A stretch of DNA of 13,857 nucleotides, taken from assembly GCA_020697475.1 (NCBI GenBank), contig JAJFMO010000023.1, positions 1 through 13,857 on the forward strand. Direction: 5' to 3'. Origin of the DNA: Paenibacillaceae bacterium. Lineage in GTDB: Bacteria; Bacillota; Bacilli; Paenibacillales; NBRC-103111. Position numbers and translations under genes: made by a program. The notes beneath the pieces are model-generated. The model ran no database searches. It saw nothing but the letters and a program-made list of their open reading frames with translations, and was not told where the DNA came from. Positions 1 through 6,224 of the stretch are shown piece after piece (the first letter of the stretch is position 1; each line of letters opens with the position of its first letter).

Positions 1-1010
1 TGGATCAACCGGAAGCCGAATGGTTGGACAACGTCGCCCGCATCAAGGTGCCGTTGCCTTTTCCACTACAGTGGGTAAACAGTTATGCGATTCGCGGCAA
101 GCAAGGAATCACCTTGATCGATCCCGGGTTGCATACTGAAGCCTCGATCGCGGTGTGGGAGGAAACGTTTGAACGCTTAGCGTTCGCCGGCAGCGACATC
201 GAGCGGATCGTGCTGACGCATTACCACCCGGATCATTACGGATTGGCCGGTTGGATGCAGCAGTTATCCGGAGCGGACGTATGGCTCAGCCGGTCGGGGC
301 ACGAACAGGCGCAGCGGTTATGGGGAGCGGGCCAGCCGCTGACGATCGAGATCGTTGCTCAGTTTCGCCGAGCCGGGATGCCGGAAGAATTGCTCGCGCA
401 AGTGAAACAGCATCTCGACGATTTCGTTCCTTTGGTTTCGCCGCAGCCGGTCGTTCGGATGCTGGAACCAGGTATCCGATTCACACTGGGAGACGAAGAA
501 TATGAGACGATTGAGGCCGGGGGACATGCGATCGGGCAAATCTGCTTCTATCGGGAGTCATCCGGGATCATGTTTTGCGGCGATCAGGTGCTTCCGAAAA
601 TATCTCCGAACATCAGTCTGATTCCCGGAGCGGAAACCGATCCTCTCGGCTCGTTCCTCGGCAGCCTCCAGCAACTGGCGTCTTACAAGGTGGCGCTTGC
701 CTATCCGGGACATCGCGACCCGTTTGCCGATTTCACCGGGCGAACTCTTGAATTGTTGGCGCACCATGAAGAGAGGCTGATGCGTATGCTCGATCAATTG
801 CGTGAACCGCTGACTGCTTATGGACTGTGCCGCCGCATCTTCGGCGACCGCTTGTCGGTTCATCAGCTGCGGTTTGCTTTGGCGGAAACGTTGGCGCATG
901 TGGAGCACTTGCGATTGACGGGACGGGTGGTGCGGGAGTCGGTTGATGTAGAAGGGACGGCCAGGGGCAGGGGCAGCGCAGTCGAGGCTTACACGGCGAT
1001 TGGCGGGTAG
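1..1010 (+). CDS. MBL-fold metallo-hydrolase with C-terminal winged-helix region (5' end at window edge)
   Basis: Metallo-beta-lactamase-fold hydrolase of unknown substrate, probably cytoplasmic since no signal peptide is visible. Counting from the TTG at 24, the metal motif HYHPDH is at residues 66-71. Further ligand candidates are the His in GGHAIGQ, the Asp in FCGDQVLP and the His in YPGHRDP, in the normal family order. The last ~90 residues (HHEERLMRML onward) resemble the winged-helix tail of LACTB2/glyoxalase-II-like proteins. The frame stays open through codon 3-5 to the left edge. The window begins TGGATCAACC, so one missing A would give an ATG start at position 0, making about 336 aa; I prefer that to the internal TTG at 24, which has no clear RBS. 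It converges on pgpA. Family assignment is firm; the reaction (thioester, lactone or phosphodiester hydrolysis) cannot be told from sequence. Confidence 0.85.
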   Translation, partial: DQPEAEWLDNVARIKVPLPFPLQWVNSYAIRGKQGITLIDPGLHTEASIAVWEETFERLAFAGSDIERIVLTHYHPDHYGLAGWMQQLSGADVWLSRSGHEQAQRLWGAGQPLTIEIVAQFRRAGMPEELLAQVKQHLDDFVPLVSPQPVVRMLEPGIRFTLGDEEYETIEAGGHAIGQICFYRESSGIMFCGDQVLPKISPNISLIPGAETDPLGSFLGSLQQLASYKVALAYPGHRDPFADFTGRTLELLAHHEERLMRMLDQLREPLTAYGLCRRIFGDRLSVHQLRFALAETLAHVEHLRLTGRVVRESVDVEGTARGRGSAVEAYTAIGG

Positions 1011-1035
1011 GTAGTGGAATTAATAAAATTTAAAT

Positions 1036-1096
1036 GCAAAAGTGCACCTGAATCGGAGGAGATTGAATCAATCCCCCGAATCAGGTGCACTTTTGC
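1036..1096. repeat. Long near-perfect hairpin between convergent genes, probable bidirectional terminator
   Basis: The arms 1036-1065 and 1069-1096 are almost perfectly complementary (GCAAAAGTGCACCTGA on the left, TCAGGTGCACTTTTGC on the right), with one mismatch, a purine change and a 2-nt bulge, around a 3-nt loop AAT. The outer base of the stem is A-rich on the left and T-rich on the right. On the minus strand the hairpin is followed by an AT-rich run (1020-1035), which fits termination of pgpA transcripts. The position between two stop codons fits a shared terminator. A stem near 28 bp is far longer than a normal intrinsic terminator, so it may also be a copy of a palindromic repeat. Confidence 0.75.
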
Positions 1097-1156
1097 TCTT
1101 GAAGCGTAAAACCAGCCTCAATCCCAATCTTCAAGCGCACTTTTGCCTTTGAACCG
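1085..1156. repeat. Direct repeat of the hairpin arm (GTGCACTTTTGC / GCGCACTTTTGC)
   Basis: The right arm of the hairpin and the bases after it (1085-1106) recur at 1136-1156 as GCGCACTTTTGCCTTTGAA followed by CCG, with few differences. Between them CTTGAAG (1098-1104) and CTTCAAG (1129-1135) form a further inverted pair. This suggests a broken or partly duplicated copy of the same palindromic element. No function is visible, and it ends just before the pgpA stop codon. Confidence 0.55.
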
Positions 1157-1160
1157 ACAA

Positions 1161-1688
1161 CTACAACCTTCCGCCGCCGTCGCGAAGCTCTTTCTCCGCC
1201 TGCTTGCGGTGCGCGATTCGGCTGGAGGCTGCTGCGGCAATCGCCCCGACGATATCGTCGAGGAACGTGTGCTTTTGCTCGCCATGTTTGTCGTTCAGCC
1301 GCTTCAGGCAGCCCGGCTTGATCTTGTCGACATAGCCGAAATTGGTGAAGCCGATGCTGCCGTACACGTTCACGATGGAAAGCGCCAACACCTCATCGCA
1401 GCCGTACAGCCCCTCGTCGTTCTCGATCATCTCTTGCAGGGGCGGCAGCAGCTTCTGCTGCTCGGCCAACATATCCAACTGGATGCCGGTCAATACTGCG
1501 TTCTGCACTTCCCTTTTCTCCAGCACTGCTTCCACGCTCTCCATACATTCCTCAATCGTTAAATCCGGCACATAATCTTTCTGTAGAAAAAAGGTAAGCT
1601 CGGCAATTTCCCGGTTCGTTACTCCGCGCAATTCCAGCCACTCGTAGGTTGCTTTGGCAATTTTTTTGCTATCCAGACTGTACGGCAT
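1161..1688 (-). CDS. pgpA: Phosphatidylglycerophosphatase A family protein (PgpA/YutG/LtrC type)
   Basis: Family role: dephosphorylation of phosphatidylglycerophosphate to phosphatidylglycerol, the last step of PG synthesis. Firmicute members are the soluble YutG/LtrC type (LtrC named from low-temperature growth in Listeria). The central stretch EVLALSIVNVYGSIG then FTNFGYVDKIKPG is characteristic, as is HTFLDDIVGAIAAA near the C-terminus (the acidic pair is expected at the active site). Length 175 aa fits the family. I chose ATG 1688: the RBS-like AGAAGG lies 9 nt upstream, whereas ATG 1694 and TTG 1697 lie 3 and 0 nt from it. It has its own near-consensus promoter (1787-1815), a leader containing the 55-nt hairpin element, and a long hairpin downstream. 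The biochemical role in this clade is inferred. Confidence 0.88.
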   Translation of the reverse strand: MPYSLDSKKIAKATYEWLELRGVTNREIAELTFFLQKDYVPDLTIEECMESVEAVLEKREVQNAVLTGIQLDMLAEQQKLLPPLQEMIENDEGLYGCDEVLALSIVNVYGSIGFTNFGYVDKIKPGCLKRLNDKHGEQKHTFLDDIVGAIAAAASSRIAHRKQAEKELRDGGGRL

Positions 1689-1711
1689 CCCCATCAACCT
1701 TCTTTCCTGTA

Positions 1712-1766
1712 CCCCACAAAGTGGAGCGTAGCTTCGAAGCTTATTCAGGTACTTTGCGGGGACCCC
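1712..1766 (-). repeat. 55-nt leader hairpin element, copy A (pgpA leader)
   Basis: Read on the minus strand this is GGGGT, then stem arm CCCCGCAAAGT, 15 nt, a small inner hairpin GAAGC-TAC-GCTCC, and the closing arm ACTTTGTGGGG. The 11-bp outer stem is complete if one G-U pair is allowed, and that wobble exists only in RNA of the minus strand, the pgpA sense strand. It begins about 14 nt after the predicted pgpA transcription start and ends about 8 nt before the pgpA RBS, so it fills most of the 5' leader. It is the same length as copies B, C and D, with very similar sequence. Confidence 0.85.
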
Positions 1767-1786
1767 GAATAGCTCCTCGTCGTTCC

Positions 1787-1815
1787 ATTATATGCTTTAT
1801 CCTGCCGCTTGCCAA
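1787..1815 (-). promoter_or_regulatory. Sigma-A promoter of pgpA
   Basis: On the minus strand, -35 TTGGCA (1815-1810), a 17-nt spacer and -10 TATAAT (1792-1787): 5/6 and 6/6 matches to the vegetative consensus. The predicted start is near 1780, giving a leader of about 90 nt that contains hairpin copy A. Confidence 0.8.
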
Positions 1816-1844
1816 AGGGGATTGAAGGAAGCGCTTAAGTGCGC

Positions 1845-1861
1845 GTCCAAAATTTTTGGAC
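1845..1861. promoter_or_regulatory. 17-bp perfect palindrome upstream of the gerM promoter, possible operator
   Basis: GTCCAAAATTTTTGGAC is a perfect inverted repeat of 8-bp arms around a central T. It lies 7 nt upstream of the sigma-E-like -35 of gerM and about 30 nt upstream of the pgpA -35, in the divergent control region. The symmetry and position suit a dimeric regulator, but I cannot name one; chance AT-rich symmetry is possible. Confidence 0.4.
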
Positions 1862-1868
1862 AAAGACG

Positions 1869-1899
1869 GTTATATTAGCGCCCCGGGCTCGTATACATA
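1869..1899 (+). promoter_or_regulatory. Sigma-E-like sporulation promoter of gerM
   Basis: GTTATATT (1869-1876), a 15-nt spacer and TATACATA (1892-1899). The B. subtilis mother-cell sigma-E consensus is about GKMATATT, 14 nt, CATACAMT, so the -35 matches 7/8 and the core CATACA 5/6 with one extra spacer base. No convincing sigma-A promoter is seen upstream of gerM. B. subtilis gerM is a sporulation gene, so regulation and gene identity agree. Confidence 0.55.
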
Positions 1900-1929
1900 T
1901 TAGTACAAATTGTAGGGGAGGAAAAGCAC

Positions 1930-2976
1930 ATGCCACATCGTAAATGGGTTGGATTAGCTTCCGTCGCCGCCGCGGTCATGTTGATGACTTCCGGATGCTC
2001 GCTGTTCGGATCGGATGGAGCGACAGGCGCAATCGATCCGCCGCCGGCCGGAGCCAACCTGAGCGCGCCGAACAACGCGTTGCCCGTCATGGCGGCTGCA
2101 ACAACGGGATCGCAAACCGAAGCCACCCTGTATTTCAAGGACGTGAACGGTTACGTCGCGCCGATCAGCACGAGGATTCCTTCAACGCCGGGGATCGCCA
2201 AAGAGGTGCTGGAGTATATGGTTGACGGCGGGCCGGGTCAGGCACTGCTTCCGGACGGCTTCCACGCCTTGCTGCCGAAAGGAACGCAGGTAAAGGGACT
2301 GAACATCGTCCCTGATCAGAAGCTTGCGCAGGTTGATTTTTCCAAAGAATTCGCCAATTACAACGTTCAGGACGAGCGCAAAATGATGGAGGCGATTACC
2401 TGGGCGCTGACCGGCTTCCCGACCGTGGAGAAGGTGCAGATTTGGATGGAAGGCAAAGTGTTGAAGGAAATGCCGGTTGACGGCACGCCGATGGATGAGC
2501 CGCTGTCCCGTTCCATGGGCATCAACTTGCAGGCGTCCGCCGGGATGGATTACGGTCAATCGATTCCCGTCACTTTGTTCTTCGAAAATCAAACTTCTGC
2601 CGACTACAAATATTTTGTTCCGGTGACCCGGATGGTAGCTCGAACGGACAACATCGGTTTGGCCGCAGTTTCGGAACTGATTAAGGGGCCGAACGGACCG
2701 GGATTGCTTTCCGTACTCGACCCGTCGACGAAGATTCTCAGCGTGAACGATCAGACGAAGACCGTAACCGCCAATTTTGGCGAGGAGTTGCTTGGCGCCG
2801 ATCAGAAAGCTTCGCCGGACGCGCTCAAATCAATCATACTGTCGCTCACGGAGAATACAGGCAAGAGCCAAGTGCAAATTCAAGTGAACGGAACGTCCAA
2901 GGTGATCGCCGACGACAAGACGAATTACAGCAAGCCGGTGGAGAAACCCGTTCACGTCAACGAATATAAAATGTAG
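1930..2976 (+). CDS. gerM: GerM-type sporulation/germination lipoprotein with two GerMN domains
   Basis: 348-aa exported lipoprotein. It has a positive N-terminus (PHRK), a hydrophobic stretch (residues 7-20) and a lipobox-like TSGC with Cys23 as the probable lipidated residue; the Thr at -3 is not ideal. A low-complexity linker (24-60) is followed by two GerMN repeats at about 65-180 and 212-325, each with the pattern LYF...VxR...LxxLIxGP seen in GerM. In B. subtilis, GerM (366 aa) takes part in the complex linking mother cell and forespore during engulfment, and its loss impairs sporulation and germination. In that genome it directly precedes rph and the rdgB homologue ysnA, the same order as here. 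The start has RBS GGGGAGG (1915-1921) with 8-nt spacing. Expression is probably sigma-E dependent, and a strong terminator separates it from rph. Confidence 0.9.
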   Translation: MPHRKWVGLASVAAAVMLMTSGCSLFGSDGATGAIDPPPAGANLSAPNNALPVMAAATTGSQTEATLYFKDVNGYVAPISTRIPSTPGIAKEVLEYMVDGGPGQALLPDGFHALLPKGTQVKGLNIVPDQKLAQVDFSKEFANYNVQDERKMMEAITWALTGFPTVEKVQIWMEGKVLKEMPVDGTPMDEPLSRSMGINLQASAGMDYGQSIPVTLFFENQTSADYKYFVPVTRMVARTDNIGLAAVSELIKGPNGPGLLSVLDPSTKILSVNDQTKTVTANFGEELLGADQKASPDALKSIILSLTENTGKSQVQIQVNGTSKVIADDKTNYSKPVEKPVHVNEYKM

Positions 2977-3002
2977 ATTTTTGCCATACTGACGAGTATC
3001 AC

Positions 3003-3065
3003 AGCGATCGCAAGCAGGGGCAGACGAACGAGTCGCCGCTCCCCTGCGGCGATCGCTTTATTTTT
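3003..3065 (+). terminator. Strong intrinsic terminator of gerM
   Basis: The left arm AGCGATCGC-aa-GCAGGGG (3003-3020) pairs with CCCCTGC-g-GCGATCGCT (3041-3057) across a 20-nt loop. It is followed by the T-rich run TTTATTTTT. Confidence 0.9.
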
Positions 3066-3090
3066 ACCTTTATAGGAATAACAAGATCCG

Positions 3091-3145
3091 GGGGTCTTCG
3101 TAAAGTATCTGAATTGACTTCGAAGTAAGGCTACACTTTGTGGGG
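3091..3145 (+). repeat. 55-nt leader hairpin element, copy B (rph leader)
   Basis: GGGGT, arm CTTCGTAAAGT, 15 nt, inner hairpin GAAGT-AAG-GCTAC, closing arm ACTTTGTGGGG. Compared with copies A and C, the left arm has three C-to-T changes that turn C-G pairs into U-G pairs, so the stem survives only as plus-strand RNA. It lies between the gerM terminator and rph, in rph orientation. Confidence 0.85.
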
Positions 3146-3156
3146 TTGCTTTACCT

Positions 3157-3211
3157 GGGCACCCCGCGTAGTGCCCGATGCGGCTTCAAAGCACCGTTTC
3201 ACTTTGCAGGG
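3157..3211 (+). repeat. 55-nt leader hairpin element, copy D (degenerate, in tandem with copy B)
   Basis: Also exactly 55 nt: arm CCCCGCGTAGT, conserved CTTC at internal positions 28-31, closing arm ACTTTGCAGGG. The fifth stem pair, G-U in the other copies, is G-C here; two stem mismatches are present. It starts 11 nt after copy B, giving a 66-nt period, and both copies are followed by TTGYTTTA. It is more diverged than A-C but keeps length and frame of the motif. Confidence 0.72.
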
Positions 3212-3256
3212 TTGTTTTATGGTAAAATGTTGGAGGTTGTCTCAATTCAATAGCGG

Positions 3257-3341
3257 ATGCTTACGAAGAACTCAATTCCTGAAGGAATTGCTTAAGCGTA
3301 TGCTTACGAAGATCGCAATTCCTAGGGGAATTGCTAAATAG
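3257..3341 (+). repeat. Tandem 43-nt repeat with hairpins and mini-ORFs just upstream of the rph RBS
   Basis: Two units, 3257-3299 and 3300-3341, both start ATGCTTACGAAG and contain an inverted repeat: CAATTCCT-GA-AGGAATTG (3273-3290) and GCAATTCC-TAGG-GGAATTGC (3315-3334). Each unit can also be read as a short ORF: MLTKNSIPEGIA (3257-3295) and MLTKIAIPRGIAK (3300-3341). The second stop codon TAG directly abuts the rph Shine-Dalgarno GGAGG (3341-3345). The second unit is also the end of a possible 40-codon ORF from ATG 3219. Neither mini-ORF has a good RBS, so translation is uncertain; the repeat itself is clear. Confidence 0.8.
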
Positions 3342-3351
3342 GAGGATGGGA

Positions 3352-4101
3352 ATGAGAACGGACGGCAGAACGAACGGCGAATTGCGGCCGGTCAGTATTA
3401 CCCCGCACTACATCAAGCACGCCGAAGGATCGGTGTTGATCGAGTCGGGGGAAACGAAAGTGATCTGCACGGCAACACTGGAGGATCGCGTTCCTTCATT
3501 CCTTAAAGGGCAGGGCAAAGGCTGGGTCACGGCGGAATATTCAATGCTCCCGCGCGCGACGCAAATCCGCAACCAGCGCGAATCGATGAAAGGCCGGCCG
3601 GGCGGCCGAACGATGGAAATTTCCCGCTTGATCGGCAGAGCACTGCGATCGGTCGTTGATATGGAGGCGCTCGGTGAGAAATCGTTGACGATCGATTGCG
3701 ACGTTATCCAAGCCGATGGGGGCACGAGGACGGCGTCGATCACTGGCTCGTTCGTGGCGATGGCGTTCGCGATGGCACGACTCGTGGAGCAGAAGAAGCT
3801 CGCCAGACTGCCGATCACCGATTTTCTGGCTTCGGTCAGTGTGGGGGTCGTGCGCGGCGAGCCGATGCTGGATCTATGCTATGAAGAAGATTCGCAAGCG
3901 AAAGTGGACATGAACGTGGTGATGACCGGGGACGGGCGATTCGTCGAGCTGCAAGGGACGGGGGAAGAGGCGCCGTTCACGCGCGCAGAGCTGGATGCGT
4001 TGCTCGTGCACGCCGAGTCGGGTATTATGGTGCTCATCGATAAGCAGAAAGAGGTGCTCGGGGTCATTGCCGAGCAGATCGGCGCGCGAAGCGGAAAGTG
4101 A
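3352..4101 (+). CDS. rph: Ribonuclease PH
   Basis: 249-aa phosphorolytic 3'-to-5' exoribonuclease that trims the 3' ends of tRNA precursors and other RNAs using phosphate; the family forms a hexameric ring in the cytoplasm. The N-terminus MRTDGRTNGELRPVSIT is typical. Other family signatures are LIESGETKVICTATLE, the GRTMEISRLIGRALRSVVD stretch, the phosphate/active-site region IDCDVIQADGGTRTASITG and VDMNVVMTGDGRFVELQGT. ATG 3352 was chosen because RBS GGAGG (3341-3345) lies 6 nt upstream; ATG 3346 and TTG 3331 would leave no spacing. It is first in an operon with rdgB (9-nt gap) and the sulfatase. The leader is long and repeat-rich, and no clear sigma-A promoter was found within it. Confidence 0.97.
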   Translation: MRTDGRTNGELRPVSITPHYIKHAEGSVLIESGETKVICTATLEDRVPSFLKGQGKGWVTAEYSMLPRATQIRNQRESMKGRPGGRTMEISRLIGRALRSVVDMEALGEKSLTIDCDVIQADGGTRTASITGSFVAMAFAMARLVEQKKLARLPITDFLASVSVGVVRGEPMLDLCYEEDSQAKVDMNVVMTGDGRFVELQGTGEEAPFTRAELDALLVHAESGIMVLIDKQKEVLGVIAEQIGARSGK

Positions 4102-4110
4102 GGCAGGCAT

Positions 4111-4800
4111 ATGGGAATTAAGCGTTCCTCGGATTTGTTTCCCGACGGCCAGGTGCTGATCGCCACGGCGAACAGGGGAAAGGCCCAAGAGTTCGCACAG
4201 ATGTTCGCGGCGTTTGGAGTGGTCGTGAAGACGCTGAACGACTTCGCCGACCCGCCGCATATCGTTGAAGACGGCGCGACGTTCGCCGAGAACGCGCTGA
4301 TTAAGGCGCGCACGGTGGCGCTAGCCTATGGGGTGCCGGCACTGGCCGACGATTCCGGCCTCTGCGTCGATTTGCTCGGCGGCGAGCCCGGCGTCTACTC
4401 GGCCCGCTACGCCGGGCCGGGCGCCAGCGACGCCGCCAACAACGCGAAGCTGCTCGCTGCGCTTACGCAGCTTGCGGACGCCGGCGGCGCCCCCGCTGCG
4501 CCGCCGGGCAACCACCCGCGCCTGCTGAGCCAGGCGCACTTCGCTTGCGCGCTCGCGCTCTTCGAGCCCGCGAGCGAACTTACGCTCGCTGCCTTCGGCC
4601 GCTGCGACGGCTGGATCGCCGCCGCCCCGCGCGGCAGCTTCGGCTTCGGCTACGATCCGCTGTTTTACTTGCCGGAATTGGGTTGTACGATGGCCGAGCT
4701 CCCATCGGAGCGTAAGAACGAGATCAGCCACCGCAGCCATGCCATCCGCGCTTTGTGGCCTCAACTTGAACAGGAGAGTGACAGCCATGCCGCAGAATGA
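4111..4800 (+). CDS. rdgB: XTP/dITP diphosphatase (Ham1/RdgB, non-canonical purine NTP pyrophosphatase)
   Basis: House-cleaning enzyme that hydrolyses XTP, ITP and dITP to the monophosphate and pyrophosphate. Motifs in order: nucleotide-binding TANRGK (residues 19-24), FAENALIKA (58-66), catalytic ADDSGLCVDLLGGEPG (79-94) with the general-base Asp, YSARYAG, FGFGYDPLF (177-185) and the base-recognition SHRSHA (207-211 region). At 229 aa it is longer than the usual ~195-205. The excess is an Ala/Pro/Gly-rich segment at about 123-142, encoded by very GC-rich DNA, plus a 10-residue N-terminal extension before the usual start of the fold. The gene follows rph as in B. subtilis (ysnA) and its last 14 nt overlap the sulfatase gene. 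Confidence 0.95.
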   Translation: MGIKRSSDLFPDGQVLIATANRGKAQEFAQMFAAFGVVVKTLNDFADPPHIVEDGATFAENALIKARTVALAYGVPALADDSGLCVDLLGGEPGVYSARYAGPGASDAANNAKLLAALTQLADAGGAPAAPPGNHPRLLSQAHFACALALFEPASELTLAAFGRCDGWIAAAPRGSFGFGYDPLFYLPELGCTMAELPSERKNEISHRSHAIRALWPQLEQESDSHAAE

Positions 4801-6184
4801 AGCACGTCCCAATATTTTGCTGATCATGACCGATGAGCAGCGGTTTGACGGCTGGGGGCGGATCAACCCGATCGTTAAGACGCCAAACCTGGATCGGTTG
4901 GCGCAACAATCCATTGTGTTTACCCGCGCCTATACGACCAATCCGTCTTGCGTCCCGGCGCGAGCGGCAATGTTCACCGGGCGTTATCCGTCGCAATGTG
5001 GTGCGCCTACCTTTATCACGTATGTCAACGAAACGGAAACGACGTTCATGAGCTTGCTGCGTGAGAGCGGCTACCATACGGCGGTGGTCGGCAAGCAGCA
5101 TTTCGGCCGCACCGACATTGAACGGGGTTATGATTATGAGGAAATTAACGATCTGCATGCACCGCCAAAGCTGACGAACGTGACAGATGCCTCGCCGAGC
5201 TACGCGAAATTTTTGGCCTCCGCCGGATTCCGTGAGCAGAACGAGCTGTCGCGCTCCGATTCCCAGTTTCGTTTTACGAAGGAATGGGTGGCCGACGAGC
5301 GCTATCATGTCGATCATTTTATCGGAGAGCGTGGGGCTCAGTGGATCGAACGTGAGCGCCCCCCGCAGAAGCCGTGGTTCCTCTGGGTGTCGTTCCCTGG
5401 ACCGCACCAGCCGTTCGACGGCATCGGGTTGCCGCAGGCCGACATGTACTCGCCTGAGGACATCGACATGCCGCTGACCGACCGGTCGCAGCTTGATGCG
5501 AAGCCCCAGCATTATCGGGCGAAGAAAGAATATCCCACCGGCCTCTCCGAAGCGGAAATTCGCCGTATGCGCCATTCCTACTATGCAAAAATCTCGCTGA
5601 TCGATCAGCAGGTCGGCCGCGTCTTGGATGCGCTGCGCAAGACCGGCGAATACGACAACACGCTGATCCTGTTCACGTCCGATCACGGGGATTTCATGGG
5701 CGACTTCGGCCTCGTGCACAAGGGGCAGTATTTGTCCGAAGTGCTGATGCGTGTGCCGTTCATTCTTAAGCCGCCGGTCGTGGATTTCCCGGGCAGCGAA
5801 GTGAACGACCTGGTCGCCAACTTCGACCTGGCCGCCACTTGCTTAAGCGCCGCCGGAGCCGACGTTCCTTCGAACATGGCGTGCAGAGACTTGAATCCTT
5901 ATTGGCGCCGACCCGACGAGACAATTTCACGTGAATATCTCTATATGGAAGCTTCTGACCTGCGCGGCATCCGCACCGACCGCTGGAAAATGATCCATTA
6001 CCGCAACCGTACCTACGGCGAACTGTACGATCTGAAGCACGACCCATGGGAAACGAACAATTTGTGGGACGACGCTTCGTTGCTTCCGATCAAAGCGCAG
6101 CTCTATTCCCTGCTCATCAACGAATGGATCCGGCTCGGGGAAAAATCGCACATGCGATGGAACGTGAACGATCCTCAAATCTAA
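4787..6184 (+). CDS. Sulfatase family (S1-type) hydrolase, cytoplasmic
   Basis: 465-aa alkaline-phosphatase-superfamily sulfatase. The formylglycine motif CVPAR is at residues 55-59 (Cys55 is the residue oxidised in the family) in context NPSCVPARAAMFTGRYPSQ. Metal/substrate residues are in TDEQ (15-18), GKQH (102-105), FPGPHQPF (203-210) and TSDHGD (297-302). No signal peptide is seen, so it should act on an imported sulfate ester; the substrate cannot be told. Activity needs a formylglycine-generating or anaerobic sulfatase-maturing enzyme, which is not in this window. ATG 4787 was chosen for the RBS AGGAGA (4772-4777) inside rdgB and because PQNEARPNILLIMTDEQR is the usual beginning; the upstream ATG 4739 has no RBS. 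It overlaps rdgB by 14 nt, suggesting translational coupling. A phosphonate monoester hydrolase is an alternative within the superfamily. Confidence 0.9.
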   Translation: MPQNEARPNILLIMTDEQRFDGWGRINPIVKTPNLDRLAQQSIVFTRAYTTNPSCVPARAAMFTGRYPSQCGAPTFITYVNETETTFMSLLRESGYHTAVVGKQHFGRTDIERGYDYEEINDLHAPPKLTNVTDASPSYAKFLASAGFREQNELSRSDSQFRFTKEWVADERYHVDHFIGERGAQWIERERPPQKPWFLWVSFPGPHQPFDGIGLPQADMYSPEDIDMPLTDRSQLDAKPQHYRAKKEYPTGLSEAEIRRMRHSYYAKISLIDQQVGRVLDALRKTGEYDNTLILFTSDHGDFMGDFGLVHKGQYLSEVLMRVPFILKPPVVDFPGSEVNDLVANFDLAATCLSAAGADVPSNMACRDLNPYWRRPDETISREYLYMEASDLRGIRTDRWKMIHYRNRTYGELYDLKHDPWETNNLWDDASLLPIKAQLYSLLINEWIRLGEKSHMRWNVNDPQI

Positions 6185-6224
6185 TACGAATGAGATTGGC
6201 TACCTGCACCGATATCGTTTTGCT

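Noticed and set aside
3138..3341. 67-codon open frame running through repeat copy D
   Set aside because: The frame starts within repeat copy B and translates structured repeat DNA. Only the 3' mini-ORF part is kept, as a low-confidence finding.
4724..5719. 331-codon open frame on the minus strand
   Set aside because: It lies opposite the sulfatase, which carries intact catalytic motifs; the antisense product shows no recognisable family features.
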